From Strobilurus pachycystidiatus (taxonomy: Eukaryota > Basidiomycota > Agaricomycetes > Agaricales > Physalacriaceae), in contig JAHLMK010000009.1 of assembly GCA_019915135.1 (NCBI GenBank), positions 372,001 to 436,000 on the forward strand: DNA of 64,000 bases, given 5' to 3'. The translations under genes were made by a program, and so were the position numbers. Positions 31,775 through 42,164 of this stretch are shown here, in pieces. Each line of letters opens with the position of its first letter. Within the stretch, counting starts at the first letter, position 1. The notes beneath the pieces were generated by a model. That model saw only the letters and a program-made list of their open reading frames with translations, did no database searches and was not told where the DNA came from.

Positions 31775-32671
31775 ATGACCACCCTGTCGACATCCCGGCG
31801 TGGGCCTCTTTGCGACGTGATCTATCGAACTGGGCATGTTGATCGTGTACCTATCTCAGAAGAAATTACCCCCTCGTTGGTCGACACCGTCCACAGCGTA
31901 AAAGGAATCCCCCTTCAGCTAAAGTTCTTCCCGTTTTATTCCAATCAATGTTAGTAACCTCGAATCCTGTCTGCTGTTGTAATCTGATGGCAACGCCTGT
32001 CCGTAGTGCACGGTTCTGTATTGGTTGTCTTCGTTGAAGGAGGCGAACGGCGCACGTTCACTGCCGAACCCAGATTCTCCTTACGAGGGGATGCGAAGCG
32101 TGCTGCATGCTTCTTGGCCATGTCGTCTGGCGTCGGACAGTGGATACGCGAGCTCAAGAGGGTTGTAGAAGAGCGGGTCACACCCGACATGCGCAAACAG
32201 GCTCAAAACGTCGCTCAGGCCCTAGGTGAAGGGTGCAGGAGACTTGGTGGACGAAGCCCACAATTTGAGTTTGCAATCGAGAACAACGGTATGCGGTTTG
32301 TTAGCACTGCGGCGATCCGTGTCAGGCTAAGAAATGTCTCAGCGCACTCCGCTCGGATTATTGTACATCTATCTGACAGCAAGACGAGGACGTATCAAGT
32401 TCCGGCCCAATACTGTAGGAAGGCGGATGCGAAGACGGCTGCATACTGTGAGGTGGCAAAGGACGATACCCTGCAAGTCATCGAGCAGGTGATGGGCATG
32501 AAACGAAAACCGTGGGAGGTACTCGAGTCGCCACGGGTGAAGAAGCAAAAGAAGGAGGCCGCGATTCTGCAGCCGCTGAGATATGTAGGACTGGACTCAG
32601 CACACCGTCGGCCGACACATCCGTATCACGACATGCCTCCTCGTCCTTTACCTTTACCGTATGACATATGA
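31775..32671 (+). CDS. Unknown protein, possible dsRNA-binding-like fold
   Basis: Two exons: 31775-31949 and 32007-32671, joined by a 57-nt intron (GTTAGT...CCGTAG) that keeps the frame through FPFYSNQ|LHGSVLVVFVEG. The product is about 280 residues. The part around residues 45-105 has an alternation of strands followed by a helix (VLVVFVEGGERRTFTAEPRF then SLRGDAKRAACFLAM). This resembles the second half of a double-stranded RNA-binding motif, but the similarity is weak. A second region repeats a mixed strand pattern, and a Lys-rich patch (VKKQKKEA) near 32540 could be a nuclear signal. No family recognised with confidence; an upstream exon is possible. Confidence 0.5.
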
Positions 32672-33461
32672 CAGATTACAGCCGCGGTCCGTTGTATACG
32701 GTTCTCGAATCTCGTTCACTTACATTATACCCCTACTTAGGTATATTGCGACTTGAAAACGGACCTTACGCGGCTATGTTCATTCTTACCAGTTTCTTGA
32801 CATTGTATAGTGGCACTAGTCTCTGCCGGCACCTCAGGCCACCAGATTTTGTGTTAGAAGGTTCTCAGCTAGACAGTGATAACACTTCTACCAGGCCTAT
32901 ATCACTCAATTTTGCTGCCACTCGTCCTCGCCGTCGGGGTGGAGGCCCAAATTTTTCCTCTGTTCCAGCGCCTTTGGTACACAGGCGCCCATAGTTCACC
33001 TCAATTTGGGTGCTTACCCCGTTCCGCAAAGATTCATGCGTCTCTCCAAATCGGAACCGACTCAAGGTGGACCAGCATGGAGCCGCCTCACTGTCTGACG
33101 CTCAGCCACCCTCACCCAGCATACTGGCACTCGGCAAGAACATGTTGCTAAGTATAAGCTCGAGTCACTTGCTTCCCGCGATTGCCCGGACTCATGATGC
33201 ATAATTTCGCCCTTCCTTACTCTGCTTCGTGTCTTTGGGCGAGCTCCAGAAGTTTCGGATGACTCATGACTGCTGGTGGCTGATTCATCGGGAAAAGGAC
33301 GCTCGCGGCTTCCTCGCATTGAACTGGGTCATCTGCTGGCCACGGGGCCAACGTCGTCCCGCCCAGATGTCTCGGGATTTAAATTGTGCGTACACGGCAA
33401 CCTATGACACATTGAGTCGAGAAGTAGTCTGTACGCTATCTTGATATTCCGAGAGCGTCTT
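32672..33461. other. Intergenic, no supported gene
   Basis: About 790 bp upstream of the four-span gene. Short frames only. Ends at the TATA box at 33462. Confidence 0.45.
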
Positions 33462-33468
33462 TATAAGG
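33462..33468 (+). promoter_or_regulatory. TATA box of four-span membrane protein gene
   Basis: TATAAGG at 33462-33468 lies about 80 bp before the ATG at 33544, with a pyrimidine-rich leader (CTCTCATTCTC) after it. Confidence 0.6.
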
Positions 33469-33543
33469 CCCCGCCTAGCTGACGGACTCTCTCATTCTCA
33501 TATCACCTCCCACGACTTTGCCACCTCTCATATAACGAACATC

Positions 33544-34367
33544 ATGTCTTTCGGTCGCCTCCCCAGCTACGCTGTATACTGTCTGTTAGTATGTGGACTC
33601 TATCGTACGCTTATGAGCGCATTACTAACACTGCCGATAGTGGATCGTCGCCGTTGTCGAGCTTGGCTTGACGGCTTACCGTGTTCATCACACCGAACAC
33701 TCAGGCTCGATAGGTTGGTCTGTCTAGATCTCTCAGTATCTAGAGCTCAAGACTCGGCATGTTTTCAGACCATCCCATCAGATCTGGCCATTATGGTGAG
33801 ATACATACGCTACATGAACGCCAATTGAGGTGGCTCATATCTCCACAGAGCCCATTATGGTTGAGCTGATAGTCTCATCAGCGCTGGTCATCTTCTGGGT
33901 ACCCCTTGCGTATGTCTTGGTAACCTGAATGTACTACGACTGTGACTGAAATGTGCTGGTCAGGTCTTTCATGCTCCTTGGCGACCCGGACGCGAGCCAC
34001 TCCCGTTCCAAGCGCATTGTTCCCATCGAACTCGCAGGTGCTGCGACCCTCTGGATTATGTGGCTCTGCGGTGCTGCCATTACCACTGTATGCTTGGCCC
34101 TCCAAATCCTATCCTTATGTGGGCTGACACCGTCTGCAGAACAACATCCTCCCCGGAAGAAACTACTGCACCGTTGGCGGAAAAGAGTGCGGCGTTCTCA
34201 CGACGATCTTGGCCTTCGCATGGATTGCCTGGAGTCTTTTGACCATTATCATAGTCATGGGCCTGCTGCATCTTTCCGCCACAAACACTCAAGAAACGCC
34301 TGCTATGCGCGAGAAGGCTGCCGAGGCCCGAGCAACTGCTCAGCCTGAAGCCTCCGCTCAAGTTTAA
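33544..34367 (+). CDS. Small four-span membrane protein, MARVEL-like (copy 1)
   Basis: Exons 33544-33588, 33641-33713, 33849-33909, 33964-34087, 34140-34367. Joined, the protein (about 176 residues) starts MSFGRLPSYAVYCLL|WIVAVVELGLTAY and has spans at about 8-26, 42-58 (VELIVSSALVIFWVPLA), 88-105 (GAATLWIMWLCGAAITT) and 128-150 (TILAFAWIAWSLLTIIIVMG). A Cys-rich loop (LPGRNYCTVGGKECG) precedes the last span, and an Ala/Glu-rich tail ends the protein. Splice phases match exactly those of the paralogue at 45602-46330. Four spans and size resemble MARVEL-domain proteins of fungal eisosomes or vesicles, but this is inference. Confidence 0.83.
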
Positions 34368-34811
34368 CGACACACAACCACGAAACTTATGAATGTCACG
34401 TTTTTCCTTCACCCATGTCGCTATTGAGTATATATCATCTTGTTGAATCACCATTTAGTTATACGAAGCTATCATTAAATTCGCATACTTGTAAATTACC
34501 AGGTCGTTTAATTGATTTTTTTTGCCGTGGTGTGAGAGCTGGGAGGACCACAGATTTCGAGACGATTTAGTCCCCGTGAAGAGACCCCATTCCCAAGTAT
34601 CACAGTCACCCCAAGAACCAACCACGTCTGTCGAGTTGCCCTGAGACCGTCAGAGACGTCCTGGAGACGTCTCTGCTTTGGAAAGTTGCAATGCCGATGG
34701 GCCGGCGGTAAGTCCGGCCCGTTACTGATCAATCCAACATGGTCGCTTCAAGCCTCCAACTAAACTTGACCTTTTACCAATATCTCGTCGCCTCGGCACT
34801 TCACTCACACA
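34368..34811. other. Intergenic, no supported gene
   Basis: 3' flank of the four-span gene and promoter of the MYND gene. No gene seen. Confidence 0.5.
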
Positions 34812-36781
34812 ATGTCAAGAAACACTCGAATAAGGAAAATAATGGTAGGAGAGACTCTCGTTCTATTGGTCAAGCCTGAAAGATGATTTTCGTATAGATT
34901 GCCGCTCTCGGAAACAGCTCCGTGCTTGCTGTACGCGAACTTGAGCAGCTGCTCGCACGAAGAGAGGCTCACATTACGACTCACGCGCTCCCCGTCATTC
35001 TTCATCACCTCAACCCCGATAACATGATCCCTGTCGATGCCGCAGACTGGGCATCTTCCCCGAGGATCCTAAATGCACTCTCTTGCTTTGGAATGATAGC
35101 CTCCGTATTTGCGCAATCTGCAGCGGCCAAAATTCCTCCCGTTGATCGCGTCTTGTCAAGCGTGACTGATCCCTTGTGGCCGTTAATCAACAATTGGACC
35201 CTTTACTTCATCCGCCGTACACGCGTTCTTGGAGGAGAGGAAGATCTGCTCAGGGATGTTGAGGTCCTATTCTCCGTCGAGCGTGTTTTCTCCTCTCTCA
35301 TCGGCTGGAAAGAGATCTACAAACGCTACCTTGTACCTGACTCTTCCTCAGATGAGCTCTTTCGGACCCTTGCTACCGTCTGGCTCCGCTGCTCCTCATC
35401 ACACGCGCACGTGGGTGATCTCATTCACGTCCTGTCCACAGTTATGGCGGAGGAACTTTCCCCAGGACGTGTAGGTCCGGTAACGCAAGCCTTCGCACTA
35501 GAGCCACCGGAACGCGTTTGCCGCGCGCTCCTCGCCAGTTTCATCTCGGTGGCTCACTCGGAGCCGTTCGACAAGGCGCGAGCTATATCGGGCCTGTTAT
35601 TGCTGTCTATGTGCATCAACAATCAGGCTATCCTACCTGTCCTGATCGAGCGCGGCATCTTGGCATACCTTGTGCAGCTCGCTCGTAGGATGTCTATCTG
35701 GCCGAAACCCGGACGAGAGCCAACTGGCGACGTACACTCCATTACCCTGATATTCAAGAACGTACACAACCTCATGGTATTCGGCTACCCCGCCATCGTA
35801 CGCGCTGTTGAAACGCATGTCTTATTGGCCGCATTGAAGGCTGAGGAGTACCTCGACTCTGGTATCTTCAGAAGACCCGACTTGACCTCATTCAGACGAT
35901 TCGTTCTTGAAATCATGGATGGGGTGATCCATTATCTGGTCTATCGCTCCGTTGTGAAAGCTGCATACAAGGACGTCCAACGCTTCGAGAGTGAGGAGCC
36001 CTTGTCCCTTATCGATTATGGAAGTCCTGTATACTCGAAATGGAACTGTTTGAGAGATGCTCTCTCCCCGCAGCTACAAAGGAATCGCACTTTCACGGCG
36101 CTGGCATTTTCCCGATGCGCTAATTCCGTGGTATGTCTTTCTCCGTCCGATGCACTTTGTCTCACTAATCGAAATAAGTGTCCAAACCGAATTAGGAGTC
36201 CTCTCTTGAAGCGCTGCACCGGCTGTCTTCATGTGGCATACTGCTCTCTATCCTGTCAACGCGGTGATTGGGGCGCTGGCCACAAACAATATTGCCGATC
36301 AGTCACTGCGAAGCCCTTTGGTTCTGGTCCGTCAGCACATTGCTAAATGCCGACGTGCACTAACCTCCTCCATCAAGATGTCCGGACCCTCCTTCCCCAG
36401 ATGGACGAAGAGATCATTCTCTTTTGTGTCAGTCTGGACATCGAACAATTTGCGGAACACATTGCTTCCATTCGACACTACACACCGCCACCACCACCGT
36501 CCCCAGCCGAAGACGCGTCGTCTAACATATTCGTCATACAGATGGACTATCGCATCAGCCCTCCGCAAATCACTCGTCCTACGTTACAGGAATGCCGCAC
36601 GTTTTGGTTGGGGACGGACGAGGAGGCATGGACCGACTATATCCGTCAGGCGCGCGAGATGAGCGAAGGATCGGAACTTGTGCTGATAATCACTCCCTAC
36701 GCGCCGCTGACTGGCATGCCTGCTACTCGCTTGACGAGCATCGAAAGCTTGAAGTCTCGGAGGTATCAGTCTGCAAATTGA
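34812..36781 (+). CDS. MYND-type zinc-finger protein
   Basis: Exons 34812-34844, 34898-36130, 36179-36326, 36378-36781. The tiny first exon (MSRNTRIRKIM) is supported by a clean 53-nt intron (GTAGGA...TATAG). Most of the protein is a helical repeat-like region without motifs. The MYND finger is rebuilt by removing a 48-nt in-frame intron: CANSVCP, then KRCTGCLHVAYCSLSCQRGD, then H-x3-C (HKQYC). The C-terminal exon contains a proline run (YTPPPPPSP). MYND fingers bind proline-rich partners and are very common in Agaricomycete proteins of unknown role. About 600 residues. The intron inside the finger, if retained, would add 16 residues and keep the frame. Confidence 0.82.
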
Positions 36782-37139
36782 ATGTGGCACTGTCGGTATG
36801 ATAGACTTTGATCTTACGTTGCTTGTCTTGATCAATTGAAAACGCCACACCATAAAGCCCGAGTGACTTAGGTTTAGACTAGCTGTGTGCTCGTGCCTAT
36901 CTGCATCCCGTGGTTTCTGCCACCTATCCTTGACAATGATCACAACGATGCTCCGAGCGAAATCTAACAAATCGTCCACCGTAGGAGCTGCTGCTGATTC
37001 GGCGGACCGGCGGATCCGAGTTTGCAACCGATTTCGGCTGTCTTTTCTCCAACAAGAAGATGTTCGCAGGGTACTGGCGAGTACATAAAGGGGAACGATG
37101 CCATAGCTCTCCACTATCAGTCCCAATCTTTCTACCATC
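36782..37139. other. Short intergenic, no supported gene
   Basis: Between the MYND gene and myo-inositol oxygenase, both on the plus strand. It contains a CATAAAGG motif at 37085 that could serve as the TATA element for the oxygenase. Confidence 0.45.
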
Positions 37140-38460
37140 ATGAGGACAATATCAGGCGAATTCGAGGAGGTATCCGATGCGGTTGACCAAGGTGAGTTCA
37201 CATCTTCACGGACTCAGCGCCTCACATTGAATCTCGCCGCTCCAGTGAACGTGCTGAAGGGCAAGGTCGCGAAGGGCACGGCCTGGAATAGTCAGTCCGA
37301 GTTCGACGAAGTGAAGGACAAGACACAATTTCGCCAATACGAAGAAGCTTGTGAGCGCGTCAGAAAGTTCTATGTTGAGCAACACGGTACGCTCCTCGGT
37401 TGTCCTCGTCCTCCGCTTCCCATGCTTATCGACCGCCGCAGAGAAGCAAACGATGGACTTCAACATCAAAGCCCGTGTTAACTTTCGCAAACATGTCAGG
37501 GGCAGGATGGGTACAAACTTTTGCACCAAATTCGCTGTATCTCACGTCTTGTCGTGTCAGGAATCTGGGAAGCGATGGAGAAGCTCAATACTCTCGTTGA
37601 TGACTCTGACCCTGATGTACGTATTGTCCTTGCGCGTCGCATCGCGTAAATTCATGTGCTGATCAACTTACATCGCAGACGGATGTGTCTCAAATCGAGC
37701 ACCTGCTGCAGACAGCAGAGGCTATTAGGCGCGATGGGAAACCCGAGTGGATGCAGGTCGTTGGTCTCGTACATGACTTGGGCAAGCTGCTCTACATGTT
37801 TGGGTCTGAGTACGTTTACATTTGACATTCTTCTTGAAATTTTCACTGACAGTTTTCCGTTGCCGTTTTCGTCTCCGCTTCTTTCTCCCATAGAGGGCAA
37901 TGGGATGTCGTTGGTGTGAGTCACCGCTGCAAGTGAGACCTAGCCGACTGCATGTTGATATCGTTATACTTTCACAGGATACATTCGTTGTCGGATGCAA
38001 GTTTTCTGAAAAGATAATCTACCCTGGAACGTTTGCCAACAACCCAGACTCTACCGACCCTATCTATTCAACGGAGTTTGGCGTGTACAAGCCTCATTGC
38101 GGGCTGGAGAACGTTATGCTTTCGTGGGGACATGACGAGTATCTCTATCACGTTCTGAAGGATCAGTCGTCGCTCCCCGAAGAGGGTCTAGCCATGATCA
38201 GGTACCACAGCTTTTACCCGTACGTATTTCGCGTCATATCCCAAACGACTACTGAGATTTCGAGATGCTGCAGATGGCATAGAGAGGGCGCGTATGCCCA
38301 CCTTACGAACGCGTCAGACGATAAGGCCCTCGCGGCTGTTCGTGCATTCAACCCATATGATTTGTACAGCAAGTCTGATGATCCCGTCAATCCCGCGGAG
38401 TTGAAACCGTACTATCAGTCACTGATATCAAGGTTCTTCCCTGAGGTCATCGAGTGGTAG
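37140..38460 (+). CDS. MIOX: Myo-inositol oxygenase
   Basis: Eight exons: 37140-37191, 37246-37386, 37442-37510, 37561-37616, 37679-37809, 37894-37915, 37978-38219, 38274-38460. The enzyme opens the inositol ring with O2 to give D-glucuronate, the first step of inositol catabolism, using a di-iron site. Visible family blocks: [66 protein letters not shown] (HD metal ligands), [20 protein letters not shown] (another HD), [15 protein letters not shown] (His ligand and substrate residues) and [12 protein letters not shown] (final Asp ligand). It ends [10 protein letters not shown]. Length (about 300 residues) and all expected ligands fit a functional enzyme. No other inositol-pathway gene is adjacent. 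Confidence 0.95.
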
Positions 38461-39338
38461 ATGAGACGAGAATGCAAAGATCTAGAGGGATTTGGATGTG
38501 TACAATTAGATTTCGGGCCTCAAAGTCGTGTTTTTGATCATAGAATGGAACATTTCTTGGACCGTTCCATCAGGTTCACTATTTCTTGTAGGATAGCGCA
38601 TAAGCGGGAGCGCTCAAGTGGAAGACGTCCATACGTACTTTCGAGGGAGATATATCGAGCGAGTGTGGGCGAGCTAAAAGAGAGGTGTCACAGGGCATTA
38701 AGCCTGTCTAGCGCTCTATCCCGCTCTGTGACATTCCATGCACTGGCACCCTCTGGCAACTACCGTCGAGCTACAGCACTAAATACCCACGTGTGTCGCG
38801 TGGATCAAGTCATGGTGCACCTGTGTCGTCCGTGCCGATCGTGGCCTGTGTTGAAGGTCGGGTATGAATGAGCTACGTTACTAATCCACCAACATATGGA
38901 TGCACGTTTCAGCTTCACTGGCACTCGCACTCGGAGACGATTCCCCCTTGACGCATGAATCCAAGCAGTGGAACTACTCTTCTACCTCGGTGAGGATGAC
39001 AATCGCTATACATATGGGTAAGTCTCCAAGCCAGCATAACGCGTAATGTCAATTGATCCCCGGCAAGTCAGAGGGTGGCGATGTAGGAACGGTCGCAGGG
39101 ATGATGGATAGGCGGCCTTGTTGATGGCAAATTTGGTCATCATTATCGTCAATTTGGTTATCTAAGTGCGCTGCCAACGGCGTTCAGTGTCATACATACT
39201 GGGGGCTAGGGAGAGCTATGGTGGGTTACTACCGACGATGATGCGCTTCCCAAGATTTGGTCACTCGGATCCATCGAGATAATAATATAAAAAGGTAGTT
39301 TCATGCGATGTGAATCCTTACGACTAGTGCGATCAAGT
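38461..39338. other. Intergenic, no supported gene
   Basis: About 880 bp after the oxygenase. One plus-strand frame (38461-38871) begins immediately after its stop but has no motif. A TATAAAAA-type site near 39288 could serve the repeat-peptide locus. Confidence 0.4.
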
Positions 39339-39826
39339 ATGAAAGCTTTCAGGTCAGTAGTACAAGCTCCTCTTGCAATTTCTGTCTCAGATCAGCCGCC
39401 TAGTGTCCTCATGCTCCTTGCGAGCGCCACAACCACATTAGGACTGGCGGTCCCCGCCCACAGTCCTGAACATCCGGCGCAAACGGCAAGATCTCCTGGG
39501 ATCATGGTGAAAACACTCGCCGCTTAGATTATGGAAAGACCAATCCGAGGGACAAGTCAGACTGGGATTACGGGGGAAATAATGCGAGGGAAAAATCGGA
39601 CTGCGATTATGGCGAGATCAATGCAAGGGACAAGTCGGACTGGAATTACGGAGAGACCAATGCGAGGGACAAGTCGGACTGGGATTACGGAGGAACCAAT
39701 CCGAGGGAGTAGAGAGGGTTGTTTGGTGAGAAGGAAGAAGGAGAGAATGAGGACAAGGAGGACAATGCGGAGACAGAAGAAGAGGCAGAGCAGAAGTACT
39801 TGGTACATATCCGGGTGTATCATTGA
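39339..39826 (+). pseudogene. Repeat-peptide gene, possibly secreted, interrupted by a stop
   Basis: One frame reads four full and one partial 13-residue units of the type DYGxxN(A/P)R(D/E)KSDW, preceded by a degenerate unit (SWDHGEN). A TAG at 39710-39712 ends this frame, yet the same frame stays open after it with a strongly acidic stretch (KEEGENEDKEDNAETEEEAE) to a TGA at 39824. Upstream, in another frame, is a signal-peptide-like stretch (MLLASATTTLGLAVPA). It can be joined to the repeats by a possible 41-nt GT...AG intron, but that splice is uncertain. Repeated cores with conserved Tyr/Trp and charged spacers after a signal peptide resemble precursors of fungal processed peptides, though canonical KR cleavage sites are missing. 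Either a degenerate or an unusually structured gene. Confidence 0.45.
39527..39709 (+). repeat. 39-bp minisatellite encoding 13-residue units
   Basis: Copies at 39527-39565, 39566-39604, 39605-39643, 39644-39682 and a partial one at 39683-39709. The period is exactly 39 bp, so length changes preserve frame. Most differences between copies are single bases; the conserved core encodes DKSDW followed by DYG or NYG. Confidence 0.9.
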
Positions 39827-40012
39827 GGGGAAAGAGAAAGAGCGTCAGCCTGGAGAGGGGCGTGGATCAAAATCTTCTGCTGGCTCGAAGCAGAAGGAGA
39901 GCAGCACTGCAGGAAAAGATACGCATACAACATCATCGTGCAAGTAGAATTGAGCAGAGTCTGACCTTGGTCGAGAGCACGGTATTGCCCAAAGGAAGAC
40001 GGTAACGGGGGA

Positions 40013-40347
40013 ATGCGGTCTCTTTGTCGTTCAAAGCGCTGCAATCCGAAGAACAGTATTGTCAACGAGGGAAAAAAAGCAGAGAAGTTCGCCCTGAAGC
40101 GTGACAGGGAACGCGTTACACGCAACGTTGCCTTTTTCGCTCTCGCCGTCATCTCCTCAATCCCAATACTTGCCACTCGTTGGAAGTGTTCATCTAGAGT
40201 TCATTTATCGATGTGAGTAACAGCTTGAACTTACTATGAACGCGTTACACTTGAATCTCCATCTTCCATGCTAACGTTGAATTACGCGCCCACAGAATAC
40301 AGTCGACCGTGATCAAAGGACAAACCGTGGCACCGAAAGCAAAGTAA
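40013..40347 (+). CDS. Small single-span membrane protein, unknown
   Basis: Two exons: 40013-40212 and 40296-40347, joined over an 83-nt intron (GTGAGT, branch GCTAACG, CCACAG). The first exon encodes a basic N-terminal half (NEGKKAEKFALKRDRERVTR) and one membrane span (NVAFFALAVISSIPILAT). The second adds a short tail ending VAPKAK. The start is uncertain: upstream sequence in the acidic repeat locus could provide earlier exons, and both might be parts of one gene. The strong splice signals and the hydrophobic segment favour a real exon pair. No family recognised. Confidence 0.4.
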
Positions 40348-40429
40348 TTCTACCAGCTGATATCTCGTGTAAGTATGTACTCTGACTCTCGCCGTTCCTC
40401 ATTTCAACGAAAGTCTCAGCCTGTGTCTC

Positions 40430-41926
40430 ATGTCTGGATCCTTTCCACTGTCTTGTCGGTCATGCGGAGAACCATACCACTCGCCTGACGCGTCACCATC
40501 GTTCTCCTACCAAATCCCCATGCACCTCTTGAGGTCAAACGATCCCATATCAGAATCGGACGCGTCACGGTTTCGAGGAGAAATCCTGCCCAACGCGCAG
40601 GAAGACTTGCGGCGCGTCAATGGAGACTTGGACTGCTTGGACGCTGCCATTTTGGACATGCAGGCAAGACGCGAGCGACTTCTAAAAGACAAGTGCGGAC
40701 TGGAGAGCTTGGTCTCGCAATGTCCCGGACTCCTTTCCGCGATTCGGAGGTTCCCCGTTGAGACGCTGAACGAGATCTTCCAGTGGGTATGTGCTGGTGG
40801 GGAAAACAATGACATATTAAACGTGTCAGCGGGTCCTTGGTTGATTAGCCAAGTCTGCCACCTATGGCGCACAGTGGCACTCTCAACACCCTCCCTATGG
40901 TCTTCTCTGAACTTCCCAGAAGATTCTTGCCTGTCGCCCCGTCAACCCTGCGATCTCCTTAACACCGTACTCGAACGCTCCGGCAATCATGCTTTATCGA
41001 TCGCCTTTCGTAACATTGGGACTACGGGAGAGGATGATGACGATGAAGATATCTGGACACGAGCTGAATGGCTATGCGACTTGTTCCGCTCTTCATCCCG
41101 GTGGCACGAGATTCACATCAAGGTGCCAGACTGTCTTTGCCTGGAAGACCTTGACATGATAAAAGGACACCTGCCGATGCTGTCTACCCTTACTTTGGAT
41201 TTCTCCAAAGCAGAATCTGCAACGGTTGGCGACCCCATCGATGCCTTCCTTGTAGCGCCACAGCTTCGATCTGTGACGTATACCGGTTTTGGCGAATACA
41301 GGCTTCTTCTTCCTCACTCTCAGTTGACGCGGGTTCACCTAGCGCCATATGACATTGAGCTTGGGATCATGCCCAAGATTTATCATCTCCTCTCTGAGGC
41401 TACACAACTCCAATCCTTTACCATGGAACTCAGAAGCTTGCGATTCCGCGAGCTCCCCCCTCCTCCCCCACGGCCTGTTTGCACCTCTGCCCGATACATC
41501 TCCATTGACGTCGCGGATGCCTCATCCCAATTCCATTTCAGTGCTCCAGCACTCGAGGAGCTACGCATTCAGCAGCTCGATGATTTGACGCCAATTGTGT
41601 CATTTCTCGAGCGCTCGCAGTGCCCATTACGCACCCTCACACTGGATGTGCGCTATCATACCGAAGTCTCTGCCGATGAGATCCTGGCAATACTCGATGC
41701 GGCACCCTCATTGGCGGAGATTCGCATGCTTGTGGGGTGCCGTCCATGTGTATGGGATGAGGAGCCCCATGCGTGTTCTAACAACTTGAGTTTTGACACG
41801 ATTAGGCAGAGCATGTTGGATGTTCGTGAGGAGATCATTGAAAGGGCACCTTACCTACGTTCTTTCGAGGTCAGCAGAGAGAAAACGGCGAATTACATAG
41901 ATTGGTTTTTTGAGATATTGGAATAG
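40430..41926 (+). CDS. F-box protein, CxxC/coiled-coil family (copy 6)
   Basis: An intronless gene of 498 codons, start at 40430 (MSGSFPLSCRSCGEPY). CxxC motif CRSCGEPY; coiled coil (GDLDCLDAAILDMQARRERL); F-box (AIRRFPVETLNEIFQWV); CHLWRTVALSTPSLWSS; leucine-rich stretches (PMLSTLTLDFSKAE; APALEELRIQQLDDL; QCPLRTLTLDVRY). The C-terminal 30 residues differ from the other copies (ends DWFFEILE), and an acidic insert (EDDDDEDIW) is present near residue 205. Probable SCF adaptor. Confidence 0.88.
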   Translation: MSGSFPLSCRSCGEPYHSPDASPSFSYQIPMHLLRSNDPISESDASRFRGEILPNAQEDLRRVNGDLDCLDAAILDMQARRERLLKDKCGLESLVSQCPGLLSAIRRFPVETLNEIFQWVCAGGENNDILNVSAGPWLISQVCHLWRTVALSTPSLWSSLNFPEDSCLSPRQPCDLLNTVLERSGNHALSIAFRNIGTTGEDDDDEDIWTRAEWLCDLFRSSSRWHEIHIKVPDCLCLEDLDMIKGHLPMLSTLTLDFSKAESATVGDPIDAFLVAPQLRSVTYTGFGEYRLLLPHSQLTRVHLAPYDIELGIMPKIYHLLSEATQLQSFTMELRSLRFRELPPPPPRPVCTSARYISIDVADASSQFHFSAPALEELRIQQLDDLTPIVSFLERSQCPLRTLTLDVRYHTEVSADEILAILDAAPSLAEIRMLVGCRPCVWDEEPHACSNNLSFDTIRQSMLDVREEIIERAPYLRSFEVSREKTANYIDWFFEILE

Positions 41927-42164
41927 TAATGTACATGTTGTTGATTGGGCCATAGGATCAATGATGCGTGAATGTGCACTTGCGTCAAAGATAGCTTGGT
42001 TTGAGCTGCTGAACCGAGCACCATCTTGTTCGATTCCAAATCTCAGCGAAGCTTCGCCCTCTTAGAGTACATCTCTAGTCGACGATGTCCGACCGCGGAT
42101 TCATGGCCGATAATATACATTGAATTTTCCGGTTACACCTAATACAGCAAAGAGTTCTGCCTCC

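Noticed and set aside
39531..39947. Basic frame (MERPIRGTSQTGITG...) across the minisatellite
   Set aside because: Longest frame there, but the composition is Arg/Lys-rich from GA-rich DNA; the alternative frame with DYG...KSDW units and an acidic tail is more protein-like.
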